Part shown: positions 27,612 to 36,039 of the stretch, one piece after another | Position numbering within the stretch: position 1 is the stretch's first letter | Layout of the letters: the number at the start of each line of letters is the position of its first letter | Assembly (NCBI RefSeq): GCF_006569185.2 | Contig: NZ_VIGC02000024.1 | Span: forward strand, 40,777 to 104,776 | From: Litorilinea aerophila | GTDB taxonomy: Bacteria > Chloroflexota > Anaerolineae > Caldilineales > Caldilineaceae | Direction of reading: 5' to 3' | DNA length: 64,000 bases | Made by a program: the position numbers and the translations under genes | Notes under the pieces: generated by a model | Database searches by the model: none | Told to the model about the DNA's origin: nothing | The model's input: only the letters and a program-made list of their open reading frames with translations

Positions 27612-28388
27612 ATGGACCCATCCACTGCCCGTCTCCTCGACCTATCCGGACAGGTGGCCCTGGTCACCGGGGCCAGCCAGGGCATCGGCGAAGCCATCGC
27701 CCGGGTGTTGCATGGGGCCGGCGCCCATGTGGCCTTGCTGGCCCGCAGCCAGGATCGGCTGGCGGCCCTGGCCGCAGAGCTGCGCCAGAGCCGTCCCAAC
27801 GCCCCCGGCGCGCTGGCCATCCCCACCGACGTGGCCGACCCGGGGCAGGTGGACGGGGCCGTGGGGCAGGTGTTGGAGACATGGGGGCAGATCGACATCC
27901 TGGTCAACAATGCCGGGCTTATCCGCGCCGGCCCGTACACGGAGATCGACCTGGCCGAATGGCAGCGCCTGCTGGACGTCAACCTCACCGGGGCCTACGC
28001 CTGTGTGCGGGCCGTGGCGCCCCACATGCAGGCCCGCGGGTACGGCCGCATCGTCAACATCTCCTCCATCAGCGCCCAGACCGGCGGCGTCTCCGGCGGG
28101 GTGCACTACGCCGCATCCAAAGGCGGCCTGCTGGCCATGACCAAAACCCTGGCCCGGGATCTGGCCCCCCACGGCATCACGGTCAACGCCATCGCCCCCG
28201 GCCAGATCGACACCCGGCCGGACCTGCTCTCCCCGGAGGAGCGCCGCAGGTTGGAAGCCCTCATCCCCCTGGGGCGCCTGGGTCAACCCGAGGAGATCGC
28301 CTACGGGGTACTCTTCCTGGTATCCCCCATGGCCGCCTACATCACCGGTGCCACCCTGGATGTGAACGGCGGCATCCTGAAGCGTTGA
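27612..28388 (+). CDS. SDR-family oxidoreductase (3-oxoacyl-ACP reductase-like)
   Basis: 258 residues from MDPSTARLLDLSGQVALVTG; an AAGGA lies eight bases before the ATG. Classical SDR features are TGASQGIGEAIA for NAD(P), NNAG in DILVNNAGLIRAG, the catalytic Ser in NISSISAQTGG and YxxxK in HYAASKGG. An Arg in LLARSQDRL after strand 2 hints at NADP. The C-terminal VNGGILKR is usual. Likely oxidises or reduces a sugar or sugar acid in the surrounding catabolic cluster. Confidence 0.9.
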   Translation: MDPSTARLLDLSGQVALVTGASQGIGEAIARVLHGAGAHVALLARSQDRLAALAAELRQSRPNAPGALAIPTDVADPGQVDGAVGQVLETWGQIDILVNNAGLIRAGPYTEIDLAEWQRLLDVNLTGAYACVRAVAPHMQARGYGRIVNISSISAQTGGVSGGVHYAASKGGLLAMTKTLARDLAPHGITVNAIAPGQIDTRPDLLSPEERRRLEALIPLGRLGQPEEIAYGVLFLVSPMAAYITGATLDVNGGILKR

Positions 28389-28430
28389 GCATTCAGTGCC
28401 GGCTGCGAGCCCAAGGAGGAAACCTAACCC

Positions 28431-29096
28431 ATGACCACCCAACTGCCTCGTTTCTCGGTGCTTCGCGCCCCCGCCTGGGACCGGACCGCAGATCCCGCCA
28501 CCTGGGACTGGTCCGGCGTGCCTGCCTTGCCGCCCTTCACCCTGGCCGACGGCAGCGGACCCGCCCGTCAGCAGACCCAGGCCCGACTCTGTGGCGACCA
28601 CGAGGCCCTCTACGTCCGCTTCGACTGCGAAGATCGGGACATCTGGGGCCACTACACCCGTCGGGATGATCCCATCTACGACGAGGAGGTGGTGGAGGTC
28701 TTCCTGGCGCCCGGGCTGGCCGACCCGGTGGACTACTATGAGTTTGAGGTGAGTCCCAACGGCGTGCTCCTGGACGTGCGCATCCACAATCCCCGCGGCG
28801 ACCGCACAGCCATGGAGGCGGACTTTTCCTGGGACTGTCCGGGCCTGCGCTGGCAGGCAGGGCGCAATGACCCTCAGAACCACTGGTGGGCCATCCTGGT
28901 CATCCCGTGGGCCGCGGTCTCCCCGCCTGGTGAAAGCCCCCGCTTCTGGCGGGCCAACTTCTATCGCATTGAACGGCCCCATGACGGGCCGCCCGAGTTC
29001 AGTTGCTGGTCGCCCACCCTGACCGCCCCGGCGGACTTCCACCGTCCGGCCCGCTTTGGCGTGCTGGAGATGGAGGGTATAGTTTTTAACCAGTGA
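28431..29096 (+). CDS. Carbohydrate-binding module family 9-like protein
   Basis: 221 residues from [14 protein letters not shown] (AAGGAGG upstream). The beta-sandwich pattern of CBM9-like/DOMON domains is visible: [49 protein letters not shown] and the terminal [10 protein letters not shown]. No signal peptide is seen, so it seems intracellular, unlike most CBM9 proteins. No catalytic domain is attached. It sits 42 bases after the SDR and ten before the nucleoside hydrolase, so co-transcription is likely. Confidence 0.8.
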   Translation: MTTQLPRFSVLRAPAWDRTADPATWDWSGVPALPPFTLADGSGPARQQTQARLCGDHEALYVRFDCEDRDIWGHYTRRDDPIYDEEVVEVFLAPGLADPVDYYEFEVSPNGVLLDVRIHNPRGDRTAMEADFSWDCPGLRWQAGRNDPQNHWWAILVIPWAAVSPPGESPRFWRANFYRIERPHDGPPEFSCWSPTLTAPADFHRPARFGVLEMEGIVFNQ

Positions 29097-29106
29097 GGGA
29101 GAATCC

Positions 29107-30006
29107 ATGGCCGAACAACCCACCACCGAGAAGATCCTCCTGGACACCGACATCGGCTCGGATATCGATGACGCTGTCTGTCTGGCCTATCTGCTGGCCC
29201 AGCCCCGCTGCGAGCTGCTGGGCATCACCACCGTCACCGGGGAGCCGGTGAAGCGGGCCATGCTGGCCAGTGCCCTGTGCCAGGTGGCCGGCAAGGAGGT
29301 ACCCATCTATCCAGGTGCCGCGGACCCCCTGCTGGTGCCCCAGAAGCAGCCGGAAGCGCCCCAGGCCCGGGCCCTGAAGAACTGGCCCCACGCCACCCGC
29401 TTCCCCCAGGGCGAAGCGGTGGAATTCCTGCGCCACACCATCCGGGCCCACCCGGGCCAGGTGACCCTGCTCACCATCGGGCCGCTCACCAACATCGCCC
29501 TGCTCTTCGCCGTGGACCCGGAGATCCCTTCCCTGCTGAAGGGACTGGTCATGATGTGCGGGGTCTTCACCGAGCACCTCTCCACCCGGGCCACCCGGGT
29601 CGAGTGGAACGCCCGGGTCGATCCCCACGCCACGGCCATGGTCTACCGGGCCCGGCCGCCCATCCATCGCTCGGTCGGGCTGGACGTGACCACCCGGGTG
29701 ACCATGGCCGCGCCGGCTGTGCGTGCCCGTTTCCGGACGCCCCTGCTGCGCCCCGTGTTGGACTTTGCCGAGGTCTGGTTCCAGCAGCGGGAGCAGATCA
29801 CCTTTCACGATCCCCTGGCGGCCGCCACCCTCTTCGACCCCGAGATCTGCGGCTTTGAGCGGGGACGGGTGACGGTGGAACTGCAGGATGAGGCCCTGCT
29901 GGGGCAGACCCGGTGGGAACCCGGCGCTGACGATGGCTACCATGAGGTGGCCTTGCGGGTGGATGCCGACCGATTTTTCGCCCACTACTTCTCCGTCTTC
30001 CATTGA
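29107..30006 (+). CDS. Inosine-uridine-preferring nucleoside hydrolase family
   Basis: 299 residues with the calcium-binding N-terminal motif [13 protein letters not shown] (Asp13, Asp15, Asp21/22), the GITTVTGEP strand, and [13 protein letters not shown]. The second calcium Asp is expected near [15 protein letters not shown]. The late catalytic His is likely in ITFHDPLAA. Family members hydrolyse the N-glycosidic bond of ribonucleosides. GAGGGAG precedes the ATG. It lies ten bases downstream of the CBM9-like gene. Confidence 0.92.
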   Translation: MAEQPTTEKILLDTDIGSDIDDAVCLAYLLAQPRCELLGITTVTGEPVKRAMLASALCQVAGKEVPIYPGAADPLLVPQKQPEAPQARALKNWPHATRFPQGEAVEFLRHTIRAHPGQVTLLTIGPLTNIALLFAVDPEIPSLLKGLVMMCGVFTEHLSTRATRVEWNARVDPHATAMVYRARPPIHRSVGLDVTTRVTMAAPAVRARFRTPLLRPVLDFAEVWFQQREQITFHDPLAAATLFDPEICGFERGRVTVELQDEALLGQTRWEPGADDGYHEVALRVDADRFFAHYFSVFH

Positions 30007-30028
30007 GGGACGCTGTCTTTGTAGATTC

Positions 30029-30249
30029 GATTCGATCCACAGATTGCACAGAGGGCACAGATTTTTTTGGGTCTGTTGAAACGCTTACGACCGATGGGGT
30101 GTACAGTCGTCCTCCGTCGGTAGGGGCGGGCCGCCACGGGGGGCGGCCCCTACCGTGGGTGCCAGTACCCAGGCGGATGAAAGGACGGCGACGGCTGTTC
30201 CCGTCCGTCCTCCCATCTGTGAAATCTGTATCATCTGTGGATCCAATCT
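30029..30249. repeat. Terminal-inverted-repeat element containing GTAGGGGC hairpin
   Basis: The ends 30029-30052 (GATTCGATCCACAGATTGCA...) and 30226-30249 (...ATCTGTGGATCCAATC) are inverted copies matching at about 20 of 24 positions. Inside is a hairpin GGTAGGGGC...GCCCCTACC (30119-30154) and a trailing CCCAGGCGGATGAAAGGACG segment also seen near 41500. No ORF is supported. It resembles a MITE-like or composite intergenic repeat. Confidence 0.6.
30079..30089. promoter_or_regulatory. LacI-type operator core candidate
   Basis: AAACGCTTACG is the exact reverse complement of the 11-base core CGTAAGCGTTT of the palindrome in front of the LacI gene at 45892-45909. It lies 175 bases upstream of the zinc dehydrogenase gene, inside the repeat element. 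Confidence 0.35.
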
Positions 30250-30264
30250 AGAAGGAGTTGCGCC

Positions 30265-31290
30265 ATGCAAGCACTTGTCTGGGAAGGCCCCCGGCAGATG
30301 CACCTGCGGGAGGTGTCCGATCCCCAACCCGCCGCGGACGAGGTGTTGATCCGCACTGCCTTTTCCGGCATCTGTGGCTCGGAGCTGGGCGGCTACCTGG
30401 GCCACAATTCCCTGCGCAAACCGCCCCTGATCATGGGCCATGAGTTTTCCGGCGAAATCGTAGCCCTGGGCGAACAGGCCACCGCAGTCCGGCCAGAGCT
30501 GGCCGTGGGCCAGCGGGTGACCGTCAACCCCATCATCGCCAATCCCCTCTCCCGGGCCAGCCTGAAGGGGCGGCCCAACCTGAGCCGGGACCGGCGCATC
30601 ATCGGCATCCACCGGCCGGGCAGCTACGCGGACTATGTGACCGCACCCGCGGCCAACGTCTACGTTTTGCCCGAACACCTGAGCCTGGAACTGGCTGCCC
30701 TCACCGAGCCCATGGGCTGCGCCCTGCGGGCCGCCCGGCTGGCGGGGATCACGGCCACGGACCGGGTCCTGATCACCGGCCTGGGGCCCATCGGCCTCCT
30801 GATCTTGCAGGTGGCCAAAGCAACCGGCGCTCGCACCATCTTTGCCAGCGACCTGGACCCGGATCGGCGGGCCATCGGCGCCCATTTCGGCGTCCGGGTC
30901 ATCGATCCCCGGGCCGAAAATGTGGTGGAGGTGATCCAGGCCGAGACCGGCGGCGAGGGGGTGGATGTGGCCATCGACGCGGTGGGCGCGGACGCCACCC
31001 GGCGAGAGTGCATCGCTGCCGTGGCCTGGGGCGGCAAGGTCATCTTCACCGGCCTCCACGCGGAGGAGAGTCCCATCCAGGCCAACCTGGTCATCCGCTC
31101 CGAGATCACCATCCAGGGCAGCTTTGCCTACACGCCCATTGACTTTGAAGACGCCCTCACCTGGCTGGCCGATGGGCGCCTGGAGATCGAGCCCTGGCTG
31201 CTCAAGGCGCCCCTGGCCCAGGGCGGCGCCATGTTCGAACGCCTGTTGGACAGGCCAGGGCGGGTAGCCAAGATCTTGCTTCATGGCTGA
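30265..31290 (+). CDS. Zinc-type alcohol/polyol dehydrogenase (MDR family) lacking structural-zinc cysteines
   Basis: 341 residues of the medium-chain dehydrogenase family, similar to L-threonine/sorbitol dehydrogenases. Catalytic-zinc ligands are present: Cys37 in GICGSELGG and His59-Glu60 in MGHEFSGE; a Glu follows in ALTEPMGCA. The cofactor motif GLGPIGLLILQ is normal. The structural-zinc loop is changed: the four Cys positions hold Asn93, Ser96, Ser99 and Ser107 (IANPLSRASLKGRPNLS). It would oxidise a sugar alcohol or sugar; AAGGAG precedes the ATG, and the MBL-fold gene follows by 24 bases. Confidence 0.88.
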   Translation: MQALVWEGPRQMHLREVSDPQPAADEVLIRTAFSGICGSELGGYLGHNSLRKPPLIMGHEFSGEIVALGEQATAVRPELAVGQRVTVNPIIANPLSRASLKGRPNLSRDRRIIGIHRPGSYADYVTAPAANVYVLPEHLSLELAALTEPMGCALRAARLAGITATDRVLITGLGPIGLLILQVAKATGARTIFASDLDPDRRAIGAHFGVRVIDPRAENVVEVIQAETGGEGVDVAIDAVGADATRRECIAAVAWGGKVIFTGLHAEESPIQANLVIRSEITIQGSFAYTPIDFEDALTWLADGRLEIEPWLLKAPLAQGGAMFERLLDRPGRVAKILLHG

Positions 31291-31314
31291 TGCCACTCCT
31301 GAAGGGGGAATCCC

Positions 31315-32055
31315 ATGCGCATTGCACCCCACGTCCACCTGGTGGCCAGCGGCCAGATGGGCTTCGACCTGACCGACCGCTTCGACTGCAACGTCTATCT
31401 GCTGGCCGCGGGGGAGGAGTATGTACTCTTCGACGCCGGCGCGGGCCTGGGGGTGGACCAGATCCTGGCCGTGTGCGCTGAAGACGGCATCGACACGGCT
31501 CGCATCCGGCATCTCTTTTTGACCCATGCCCACGCTGACCACGGCGGCGGCGCTGCGTCCCTGCGGGAACACCTGCCGGTGACGGTCTACGCCGGGGCAG
31601 CCACGGCGGGCATTCTGCGGGCCGGCAATGAAGAAGCCGTCTCCCTGCCGGCTGCCCGCCGGGCCGGCATCTACCCCGCAGACTATCGCTACCGGCCCTG
31701 CCCCGTGGACCGGGAGCTGGCCGACGGCGGGCAGGTGACCATCGGCCCGCTGACCATCGAGGCCATCGCCACGCCCGGCCACAGCCACGACCACATGTCC
31801 TATTGGGTCAGCGGCCTGGACCGGCGCTACCTGGTCAGCGGCGATGCCATCTTCCACGGCGGGAAGGTGGTCCTGCAGGACACCTACGACTGCAACGTCT
31901 ACGAGACCAACCGCTCCATCGAGAAGCTGGCCGGTTATCCCTTTGAAGCGCTACTGCCCGGCCATCTCACATTCAGCCTGCAGCGGGGCCGCCGCCACCT
32001 GGAGGCTGCCTGCGCCGTCATCGCCCAGCTCGGCTGCCCGCCGGCACTGGGCTGA
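31315..32055 (+). CDS. MBL-fold metallo-hydrolase
   Basis: 246 residues with the metallo-beta-lactamase zinc motif LTHAHADHGGG (His71, His73, Asp75, His76), a later His in ATPGHSHDHMSYWV, Asp in VSGDAIFHGG and a final His in LLPGHLTFSL. These cover the two-zinc site of glyoxalase II/lactonase-type hydrolases. It lies directly between a sugar dehydrogenase and a PLP enzyme, so a lactonase role after sugar oxidation is possible but not proven. Confidence 0.88.
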   Translation: MRIAPHVHLVASGQMGFDLTDRFDCNVYLLAAGEEYVLFDAGAGLGVDQILAVCAEDGIDTARIRHLFLTHAHADHGGGAASLREHLPVTVYAGAATAGILRAGNEEAVSLPAARRAGIYPADYRYRPCPVDRELADGGQVTIGPLTIEAIATPGHSHDHMSYWVSGLDRRYLVSGDAIFHGGKVVLQDTYDCNVYETNRSIEKLAGYPFEALLPGHLTFSLQRGRRHLEAACAVIAQLGCPPALG

Positions 32056-32067
32056 GTCAGAGTCAAG

Positions 32068-32112
32068 AGTCCGAAGTCCGGAGTCCTGATTCCAGACTTC
32101 GGACTCCGGACT
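32068..32112. repeat. Inverted/tandem AGTCCGGAGTC repeat
   Basis: AGTCCGAAGTCCGGAGTC (32068-32085) and GACTTCGGACTCCGGACT (32095-32112) pair at 16 of 18 positions around a nine-base loop. It also has an internal eight-to-nine-base period. It sits between the MBL-fold and threonine synthase-like genes. No T-run follows, so it is a hairpin or repeat rather than a typical terminator. Confidence 0.7.
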
Positions 32113-32129
32113 ATCCTTCAGGAGGTATC

Positions 32130-33359
32130 ATGGCCCACTACCAGGTGATCTGTCTGAGCTGCCAGGCTGTGCAGGACGAGGCCGCCATGACCAGCCCGGC
32201 GGTTGGCTGTACCCGCTGTGGCGGCCCGCTGGGCTTTCACTACGACTACCAGGACGTGCGCTGGGACGGGCGCTTTGGCCGCACCATGTGGCGCTACTGG
32301 CGCCTGCTGCCTGTGCCGGATCCGACGCAGCTGGTGACACTGGGCGAAGGGGGCACGCCGCTCCTGCCCAGCCGCATGTTGACCGGCGCGCGGGTCTATC
32401 TGAAGGATGAGACCCGCAACCCCACCGGCTCCCACAAGGATCGGCCCCTGTCGGTGGCCATCAACCACGCCCGCCGCATGGGGGCCACCGCGTCCTTCGT
32501 GGTTTCCACCGGGAGCACCGGCATCTCCAACGCTGCCCTGGCCGCGTGTGCAGGCCTGAAGAGCGTGGTGCTCATGACCCAGGGGACCCCGGCCGCCCGG
32601 GTCTACCCCATGTACGCGCTGGGCTCTCAGGTGGTGGAGGTGGAGGGGGCCATCGACGACCTCATCGAGCAGGTGATCCAGCTCTGCCGCCGTCACGGCC
32701 TCTACCTCAGCTCCACCAGCCGGGCCTCCAATCCGTACCAGGCCGAGGGGAATAAGACCATCGCCTACGAGCTGGTGGAGGAGTTGGGGCGTGCGCCGGA
32801 CTGGGTGGTGGTGCCGGTGGGCGGTGGCGGGACCCTGGCCGGCCTTCTGCGGGGCTTCCAGGATCTGCAGCGGCTGGGGCATGTGGAACGGCTGCCCCGG
32901 CTGGTGGGGGTAGTGCCCCGGGACTACAACGCGCTGGAGGTGGCCTTTCAGCGGGGACTGACCCGTTGGGAGGAGGTGTTGGCCTTACCGTACCACGACT
33001 GCCCACCCTCCATCCTGGTGAAGTTGGCCCACAGCTATCCACCCGACGGCATGGAAGCCCTGGAGGCGGTGCGGGCGTGTGGAGGGTGGTTTCTCTCTGT
33101 GACGGATGAGGAAGCCCTGGCCGCCCAGGAGGCCTGTGGGCGGCAGGAAGGGCTCTACGTGGAGCCATCCACGGGTGCGGCGCTGGCTGGCGCCGCGCGG
33201 CTGTTGCAGGGGGGCGAGGTACGGCCGGAGGAGACAGTGGTGGTGTTGGTCAGCGGCTCTGGCTTCCGGGAGAACTTCGTCACCATGGAGCGGCGTCCCC
33301 TGGAGAAGCGAACCACCACCGTTCAGAAATTGGAAACGGTCTTGCTTGCCATGGCTTGA
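32130..33359 (+). CDS. Threonine synthase-like PLP enzyme with N-terminal zinc-ribbon
   Basis: 409 residues. An N-terminal Cys4 cluster (Cys8, Cys11, Cys27, Cys30) is followed by the fold-type II PLP domain: Lys103 in NPTGSHKDRP, the phosphate loop VPVGGGGTLAGLL, and STGSTGISNAALAA. This arrangement is that of class-II-like threonine synthases, which convert O-phosphohomoserine to threonine. No thrA or thrB is near, and the flanking genes are catabolic, so it may be a paralogue with a different substrate. AGGAGG precedes the ATG. Confidence 0.8.
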   Translation: MAHYQVICLSCQAVQDEAAMTSPAVGCTRCGGPLGFHYDYQDVRWDGRFGRTMWRYWRLLPVPDPTQLVTLGEGGTPLLPSRMLTGARVYLKDETRNPTGSHKDRPLSVAINHARRMGATASFVVSTGSTGISNAALAACAGLKSVVLMTQGTPAARVYPMYALGSQVVEVEGAIDDLIEQVIQLCRRHGLYLSSTSRASNPYQAEGNKTIAYELVEELGRAPDWVVVPVGGGGTLAGLLRGFQDLQRLGHVERLPRLVGVVPRDYNALEVAFQRGLTRWEEVLALPYHDCPPSILVKLAHSYPPDGMEALEAVRACGGWFLSVTDEEALAAQEACGRQEGLYVEPSTGAALAGAARLLQGGEVRPEETVVVLVSGSGFRENFVTMERRPLEKRTTTVQKLETVLLAMA

Positions 33360-33394
33360 TGATATTTTCTTTGGTACGAGTGAACTTGGGACTC

Positions 33395-33733
33395 TTATCG
33401 ATCTAACAGGCGGCTGACATCTTCTAACAAGAGGCTCAAGTCATCTTGACAAATTTCCCATACTACTTCATCGGATATCGCGTCATAACCATGGGCCAAC
33501 AAATTCCGAAAGCCGATGATTTTTCGGTATTCGCGAATATCTTCCAACACGTCTTCGTCTGAAATCTGTAGACGCCGAAGGGCCTCGCCGATAATTTCAA
33601 ACTTTCGCTCCACTGCAGCGCGCATCATTTCGTCCTGCTGATAATCGACCAGGCTTTTGCCTTTCACGAACCGTTTGATTGCGCTGCCAGCGTCGAAAAT
33701 ATCAAACAGTAATTTCTTGGTTTCAAGCTGCAT
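33395..33733 (-). CDS. hepT: HepT-like HEPN toxin (DUF86)
   Basis: 112 residues from MQLETKKLLFDIFD. The HEPN RNase motif R-x4-H-x-Y is exact in RNLLAHGYDAIS. Other DUF86 landmarks are AVERKFEIIGEAL and the terminal LLEDVSRLL. The gene overlaps the upstream nucleotidyltransferase gene by 11 bases on the minus strand, the order expected for a MntA-HepT type VII toxin-antitoxin pair, in which MntA adenylylates the tyrosine of the HEPN motif. The GC content is visibly lower than its neighbours, suggesting acquisition. Confidence 0.88.
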   Translation of the reverse strand: MQLETKKLLFDIFDAGSAIKRFVKGKSLVDYQQDEMMRAAVERKFEIIGEALRRLQISDEDVLEDIREYRKIIGFRNLLAHGYDAISDEVVWEICQDDLSLLLEDVSRLLDR

Positions 33734-34043
33734 AGAGGAGTTTTTTGTCACGCTCGATAGCCTGCAAGAGGTAAGGGTTTCGGATTGCCTCCTGCTCCAG
33801 TAAGTCGACTTGCCGACCCAAATGCTCTTCCAGATAAAACAGCAGGCCGAAAAAACGATCCGAGCGTCTATCCGTACCTGTTGGTGCCTTGTCAAAAGTA
33901 ACGACAAAGTCATAATCGCTCGCCACGCTGGAATCACCCCGGGCGTGAGAGCCAAACAGCTTCAATTCCTTGACGCCGAACTGCTTGCAGGCTGGAGCAA
34001 CCAGCTCCCTGAGCGCCTGCAAATCAGATACATCCTCCTGCAT
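33723..34043 (-). CDS. mntA: MntA-like nucleotidyltransferase antitoxin
   Basis: 106 residues from MQEDVSDLQALREL, chosen for the GGAG nine bases upstream; an ATG at 34085 would add 14 residues. The minimal nucleotidyltransferase motif is LKLFGSHARGDSSVASDYDF with the metal-binding Asp pair SDYD and a third Asp in LGRQVDLLEQ. It should transfer AMP to the partner HepT and neutralise it. The lower GC content matches hepT. Confidence 0.85.
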   Translation of the reverse strand: MQEDVSDLQALRELVAPACKQFGVKELKLFGSHARGDSSVASDYDFVVTFDKAPTGTDRRSDRFFGLLFYLEEHLGRQVDLLEQEAIRNPYLLQAIERDKKLLYAA

Positions 34044-34148
34044 GTTTGTTGACTCCAATGTCGCAGCCTGAGGGTCCTGCTTCATGTTCAAATACTTCTC
34101 TAGTTCTTTCCCCGCTTTGCCACTTCTTCTCCAGGATACCATATCTGA

Positions 34149-34239
34149 CTCTGCTGCAAAAAGGGGCACATAACCACAGAAAGTCTCCTTGGGACATCTC
34201 TGCGTCCTCTGCGGTGATATGTCCCTTTTTACCGTAGAG
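34149..34239. repeat. Short element with terminal inverted repeats
   Basis: The left end (34149-34172, CTCTGCTGCAAAAAGGGGCA...) and right end (34218-34239, TATGTCCCTTTTTACCGTAG...) are imperfect inverted repeats around a 45-base core that includes CTCTGCGTCCTCTGCGGTGA. The same ends occur in the elements at 42913 and 61993. It lies between mntA and ABC transporter 2. Confidence 0.55.
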
Positions 34240-34255
34240 CCATCATCACGCCCAG

Positions 34256-35101
34256 TTACCCCTTGACTGCGCCCGCTGCCAGGCCGCCCACCACGTAGCG
34301 CTGGGCCAGGATGTAGAGAATGACCACCGGCGCCATGGCAATCAGGGAGCCCGCCATCATCGGCCCCACCATGTAGTAGTCCGAGCGGTAAAAGTTGCTC
34401 AGCCCCACGGAGATCATCCGCCTGCTTTCATCCTGGGCCAGGACCAGGGCGAAGATGAACTCGTTCCAGACGCCGTTGAAGACGAAGATCGCGGCGGTGA
34501 CCAGGCCGGGGACCGAGAGCGGGAGCACAATGTGCCAGAGGGTGCCCAGGCGTGTACAGCCATCGATCATGGCCGCCTCTTCCATCTCCGCCGAGATTCC
34601 CCGCAGGTAGCCCATCAACAGCCAGGTACAGAAGGGCACGGCAAAGCTCATGTTGGCAATGATCAGGCCCAGGTAGGTATCCTTCAGCCGCAGGTTGACG
34701 ATGATCAGGTACATGGGGATGAGCATGAGGGAGCCGGGGATCAGGTAGACGAAGAGCACCCCCCGGGCCAGCCAACCCCGCCCCGGGAAGCGCAGGCGGG
34801 TCATGGCATAGGCCGCCAGGGTGGAAAAGACCACCACGATGGCCGTGGTACTCAAGGCCACAATCAGGGTGTTGCGCAGGTAGAGGGGAATCCGAAACGA
34901 GTAGATGACGGCCCGGAAATTTTCCAGGGTGGGCTCCCGGGGAATCCAAGTCAACTCCGAGTAGATCTCCCGTTCCACCTTGAACGCGGTGGTGGCCATG
35001 AAGTAGAGGGGAAAGAGGATCATCCCCAGCAGCAGGGCGATGACCACAAAGGCGATGACTCGAAACACCCCTTCGGGAATGCGGTCCAATAGCGCAGTCA
35101 T
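34256..35101 (-). CDS. Sugar ABC transporter permease, CUT1 MalG-type
   Basis: 281 residues, six membrane helices, with the ATPase-docking loop near GISAEMEEAAMIDGCTRLG. The C terminus ends YVVGGLAAGAVKG as is usual for MalG-like permeases. Its ATG overlaps the stop of the partner permease by four bases (ATGA), so the two are translationally coupled. Third gene of transporter 2; no ATPase adjacent. Confidence 0.93.
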   Translation of the reverse strand: MTALLDRIPEGVFRVIAFVVIALLLGMILFPLYFMATTAFKVEREIYSELTWIPREPTLENFRAVIYSFRIPLYLRNTLIVALSTTAIVVVFSTLAAYAMTRLRFPGRGWLARGVLFVYLIPGSLMLIPMYLIIVNLRLKDTYLGLIIANMSFAVPFCTWLLMGYLRGISAEMEEAAMIDGCTRLGTLWHIVLPLSVPGLVTAAIFVFNGVWNEFIFALVLAQDESRRMISVGLSNFYRSDYYMVGPMMAGSLIAMAPVVILYILAQRYVVGGLAAGAVKG

Positions 35102-36039
35102 TGTTGCGTCGCCTCCCGGTCCATGTAGCTGGCCACGCCCAGGACCAGCATGGCGATGACGGGTAACATGAGGATGGGCACGGCCGCACCCTCACCCAGC
35201 CGAAACTGCACCAGGGCCAGATGGTAGGTCAGCAGTGGGAAGACCTCGGTGGCGTTGCTGGGTCCGCCTCCGGTGAAGAGGAGTGGGATCTCCAGGGTGT
35301 TCATGGTCCAGATGGTGGAGAGCAGGATGACCACGCCCATCACCTGGCGCAGGCCCGGCAGGGTAACGTGGATGAAACGCCCCAGGCGTCCGGCCCCATC
35401 CACCTTGGCCGCGTCGTAGAGCTCGGCGGAGATGGTCTGCATCCCGGCCAGAAAGGTCAACGCGTAGAAGGGGTAGCCCTTCCAGACCAGCACAAAGATC
35501 AGCAGGGCGATGGCCGACCAGGGCCGGGCCAGGAACGGGATGTTGGATTCGATCAGCCCCCAACTGGTCAGGATCTGGTTCAACACCCCGGTCTGCCCGT
35601 CGAAGATCCAGCGCCAGACCAGGACGATGATGTAGGTGGGCAGGATCCAGGGCAGCATGAAGACGCCCCGCAGGATGTTACGGCCGCGGAAATCCTGGTT
35701 GAGGGCCGTGGCCAGGATCAGCCCCACCACGGTCTTGAGAAAGACGGCCGCAATGGTGAAGGCGACCGTCCGCGCCACCATCTGGCCAAACTCCGGCCAG
35801 CCCAGGATGAAGCGATAGTTGGCCAGCCCCACCCATTCGCCCGGCCCCCGCCCAATCATGCGATCGGTGAAGCTGATGCGGATGGCCTCGACAAATGGAT
35901 AGCCCACCATGCCGATCACCACCAGCAGGGCCGGCGCAACCAGCAGCCAACCCAGGCGTGCCTCCTGGGTGTAGACGGAAGTCTGTTTCCGGGCCGTAGC
36001 GCCCGATGGCAGCGGCCTTGGCAAAGATTGTTCAGCCAT
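35098..36039 (-). CDS. Sugar ABC transporter permease, CUT1 MalF-type
   Basis: 313 residues from MAEQSLPRPLPSG, preceded by GAGGGGG. Six helices begin at LGWLLVAPALLVVIGMVG, and the docking loop is near ISAELYDAAKVDGAGRLGRF. It is separated from the upstream binding-protein gene by 364 bases filled with palindromes, and overlaps the next permease by four bases. Confidence 0.92.
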   Translation of the reverse strand: MAEQSLPRPLPSGATARKQTSVYTQEARLGWLLVAPALLVVIGMVGYPFVEAIRISFTDRMIGRGPGEWVGLANYRFILGWPEFGQMVARTVAFTIAAVFLKTVVGLILATALNQDFRGRNILRGVFMLPWILPTYIIVLVWRWIFDGQTGVLNQILTSWGLIESNIPFLARPWSAIALLIFVLVWKGYPFYALTFLAGMQTISAELYDAAKVDGAGRLGRFIHVTLPGLRQVMGVVILLSTIWTMNTLEIPLLFTGGGPSNATEVFPLLTYHLALVQFRLGEGAAVPILMLPVIAMLVLGVASYMDREATQQ

